A stretch of DNA of 64,000 nucleotides from assembly GCF_018623035.1 (NCBI RefSeq), contig NZ_CP076023.1, positions 558,001-622,000 of the forward strand. The letters run 5' to 3'. Positions 63,367 to 64,000 of this stretch are shown in pieces. Under the pieces are notes generated by a model. The model had not been told where the DNA came from. It did no database searches and saw only the letters and a program-made list of their open reading frames with translations. Position numbers and translations under genes: made by a program. Numbering within the stretch: position 1 is the stretch's first letter; each line of letters starts with the position of its first letter. Origin of the DNA: Cellulomonas dongxiuzhuiae (GTDB lineage: Bacteria; Actinomycetota; Actinomycetes; Actinomycetales; Cellulomonadaceae).

Positions 63367-64000
63367 GTGACGGTGCACGAGGGCCTCCACGTCCCGGTCG
63401 ACCCGGATCCGACCGCGCCGCTTCGAGTGCGTGCGCGGGGCTGGGTCGTCGCCACGTGCGGCGTCGTGGCCATCGCCTCCCTGCTGGGCGTCCTGGCCCT
63501 GTGGCGGGTGTTCGTGGACACCTGGGCGGGTCAGCGGGTCGAGGACGCTGCGCTCGACGGCGCGGAGATCGGGCAGGGACAGCTGTGGCGCGTCGCCTCC
63601 CCGCTACTCGACGTCGTCTCCGTGGGGTTCGTCGCGGGCGGGCTGCTCGTCGCCGCCGGCGTCGCCCTGGCGCGACGCCGGCTCTCCCTGGTGGTCCAGG
63701 TCGCCGTGCTGGTCGGGGGCGCGAACCTCACCACCCGGATCCTCAAGGAGTGGGTGCTGGACCGGCCCGTGCTGGGCGTCGGCTCCGACTACGGGAACAC
63801 CCTGCCCAGCGGTCACACGACCGCCGCGGGATCCGTGGCGGCCGGCCTCCTGCTCGTGGCCCCGCCCCGTGCGCGCCCGCTGGTCGCGGTGCTCGGCGGC
63901 GGGTACACGGCCCTGACGGGCATCTCGACGCTCGTCGGGCAGTGGCACCGCCCGTCGGACGTCGTCGCCGGTGCGCTCGTCGTGCTCTGCTGGACGGCGC
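63367..64000 (+). CDS. PAP2-family phosphatase (3' partial)
   Basis: The frame is open to the right edge; GTG 63367 or GTG 63373 is the start. The visible ~211 residues include membrane helices (VATCGVVAIASLLGVLALW, VSVGFVAGGLLVAAGVALA) and the three lipid-phosphatase motifs: KEWVLDRP (KxxxxxxRP), NTLPSGHTTAAG (PSGH) and the ISTLVGQWHRPSDVV histidine block. TACCGT is close to the start, hinting at a leaderless mRNA. Such enzymes dephosphorylate undecaprenyl-PP or phosphatidic acid. The end lies outside the window. Confidence 0.85.
   Translation, partial: MTVHEGLHVPVDPDPTAPLRVRARGWVVATCGVVAIASLLGVLALWRVFVDTWAGQRVEDAALDGAEIGQGQLWRVASPLLDVVSVGFVAGGLLVAAGVALARRRLSLVVQVAVLVGGANLTTRILKEWVLDRPVLGVGSDYGNTLPSGHTTAAGSVAAGLLLVAPPRARPLVAVLGGGYTALTGISTLVGQWHRPSDVVAGALVVLCWTA

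Overview
The window is very GC-rich DNA with GTG and TTG starts, four-base ATGA/GTGA gene overlaps and a HAIR heat-shock operator before clpB. This points to an actinomycete. The gene content (GH81, GH43, DUF6507, class-E-like LAxTG sorting signal, radA-disA, a 358-residue DisA) fits a Cellulomonas-like member of the Micrococcales; the genus is an inference. I see no rRNA, tRNA, CRISPR array, transposase or integrase.

Layout. (1) 1-5.5 kb: tail of a type VII secretion (T7SS)-associated locus. It holds a DUF6177 protein (partial), two small proteins, a 779-aa polymorphic toxin and its likely immunity gene. Behind these lies a silent, promoterless second toxin tip carrying a ~290-bp copy of the toxin's own pre-tip sequence; its GH-E-like nuclease end is cut off. 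(2) 5.5-11.3 kb: an anchorless copy of a HlyD-like adaptor, then a tight operon of GT2 polymerase, HlyD-like adaptor and GH81 endo-beta-1,3-glucanase. This is best read as a curdlan-type beta-1,3-glucan module. (3) 11.5-16.1 kb: lipoprotein, truncated VOC gene with an inverted repeat, then a three-gene redox/phosphorelay module: response regulator fused to a thioredoxin-reductase-like flavoprotein lacking the CxxC, a cNMP-binding-domain histidine kinase, and a UBP zinc-finger protein. (4) 16.2-20.1 kb, minus strand: a VanC/VanG-like set (VanX-type dipeptidase, racemase, D-Ala-D-X ligase, acyltransferase-3 membrane protein). The last two VanT-like halves are separate genes, and the set is bracketed by two UBP zinc-finger paralogues.

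(5) 20.3-32.6 kb: Fe-dependent alcohol dehydrogenase, YqeY, a secreted protein, an LPRTG wall-anchored protein with a nuclease-like domain, MFS exporter, glycogen phosphorylase, a LAVTG surface protein with EPTD repeats, LysR-type sensor domain and trmB. (6) 32.6-45.1 kb: VOC proteins, cation diffusion facilitator, hydrolases, clpB under HspR-type control, DedA, septum-formation-like proteins, xthA and GH43. (7) 45.1-51.2 kb: Zn alcohol dehydrogenase with a conserved partner, a holin/DUF3618 membrane-stress trio, MBL hydrolase and a STAS-ANTAR pair.

(8) 51.2-57.1 kb: glpD-glpF-glpK glycerol operon divergent from a SorC-family regulator, then an N-acetylglutamate synthase-like GNAT. (9) 57.1-64 kb: genome-maintenance genes mutY, disA and radA, two membrane-anchored unknowns, an OmpR-type regulator and a PAP2 phosphatase running off the end.

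The three blocks most worth attention are the cysteine-less redox/phosphorelay module, the split-VanT cell-wall cluster, and the beta-1,3-glucan operon next to a rearranged toxin locus.
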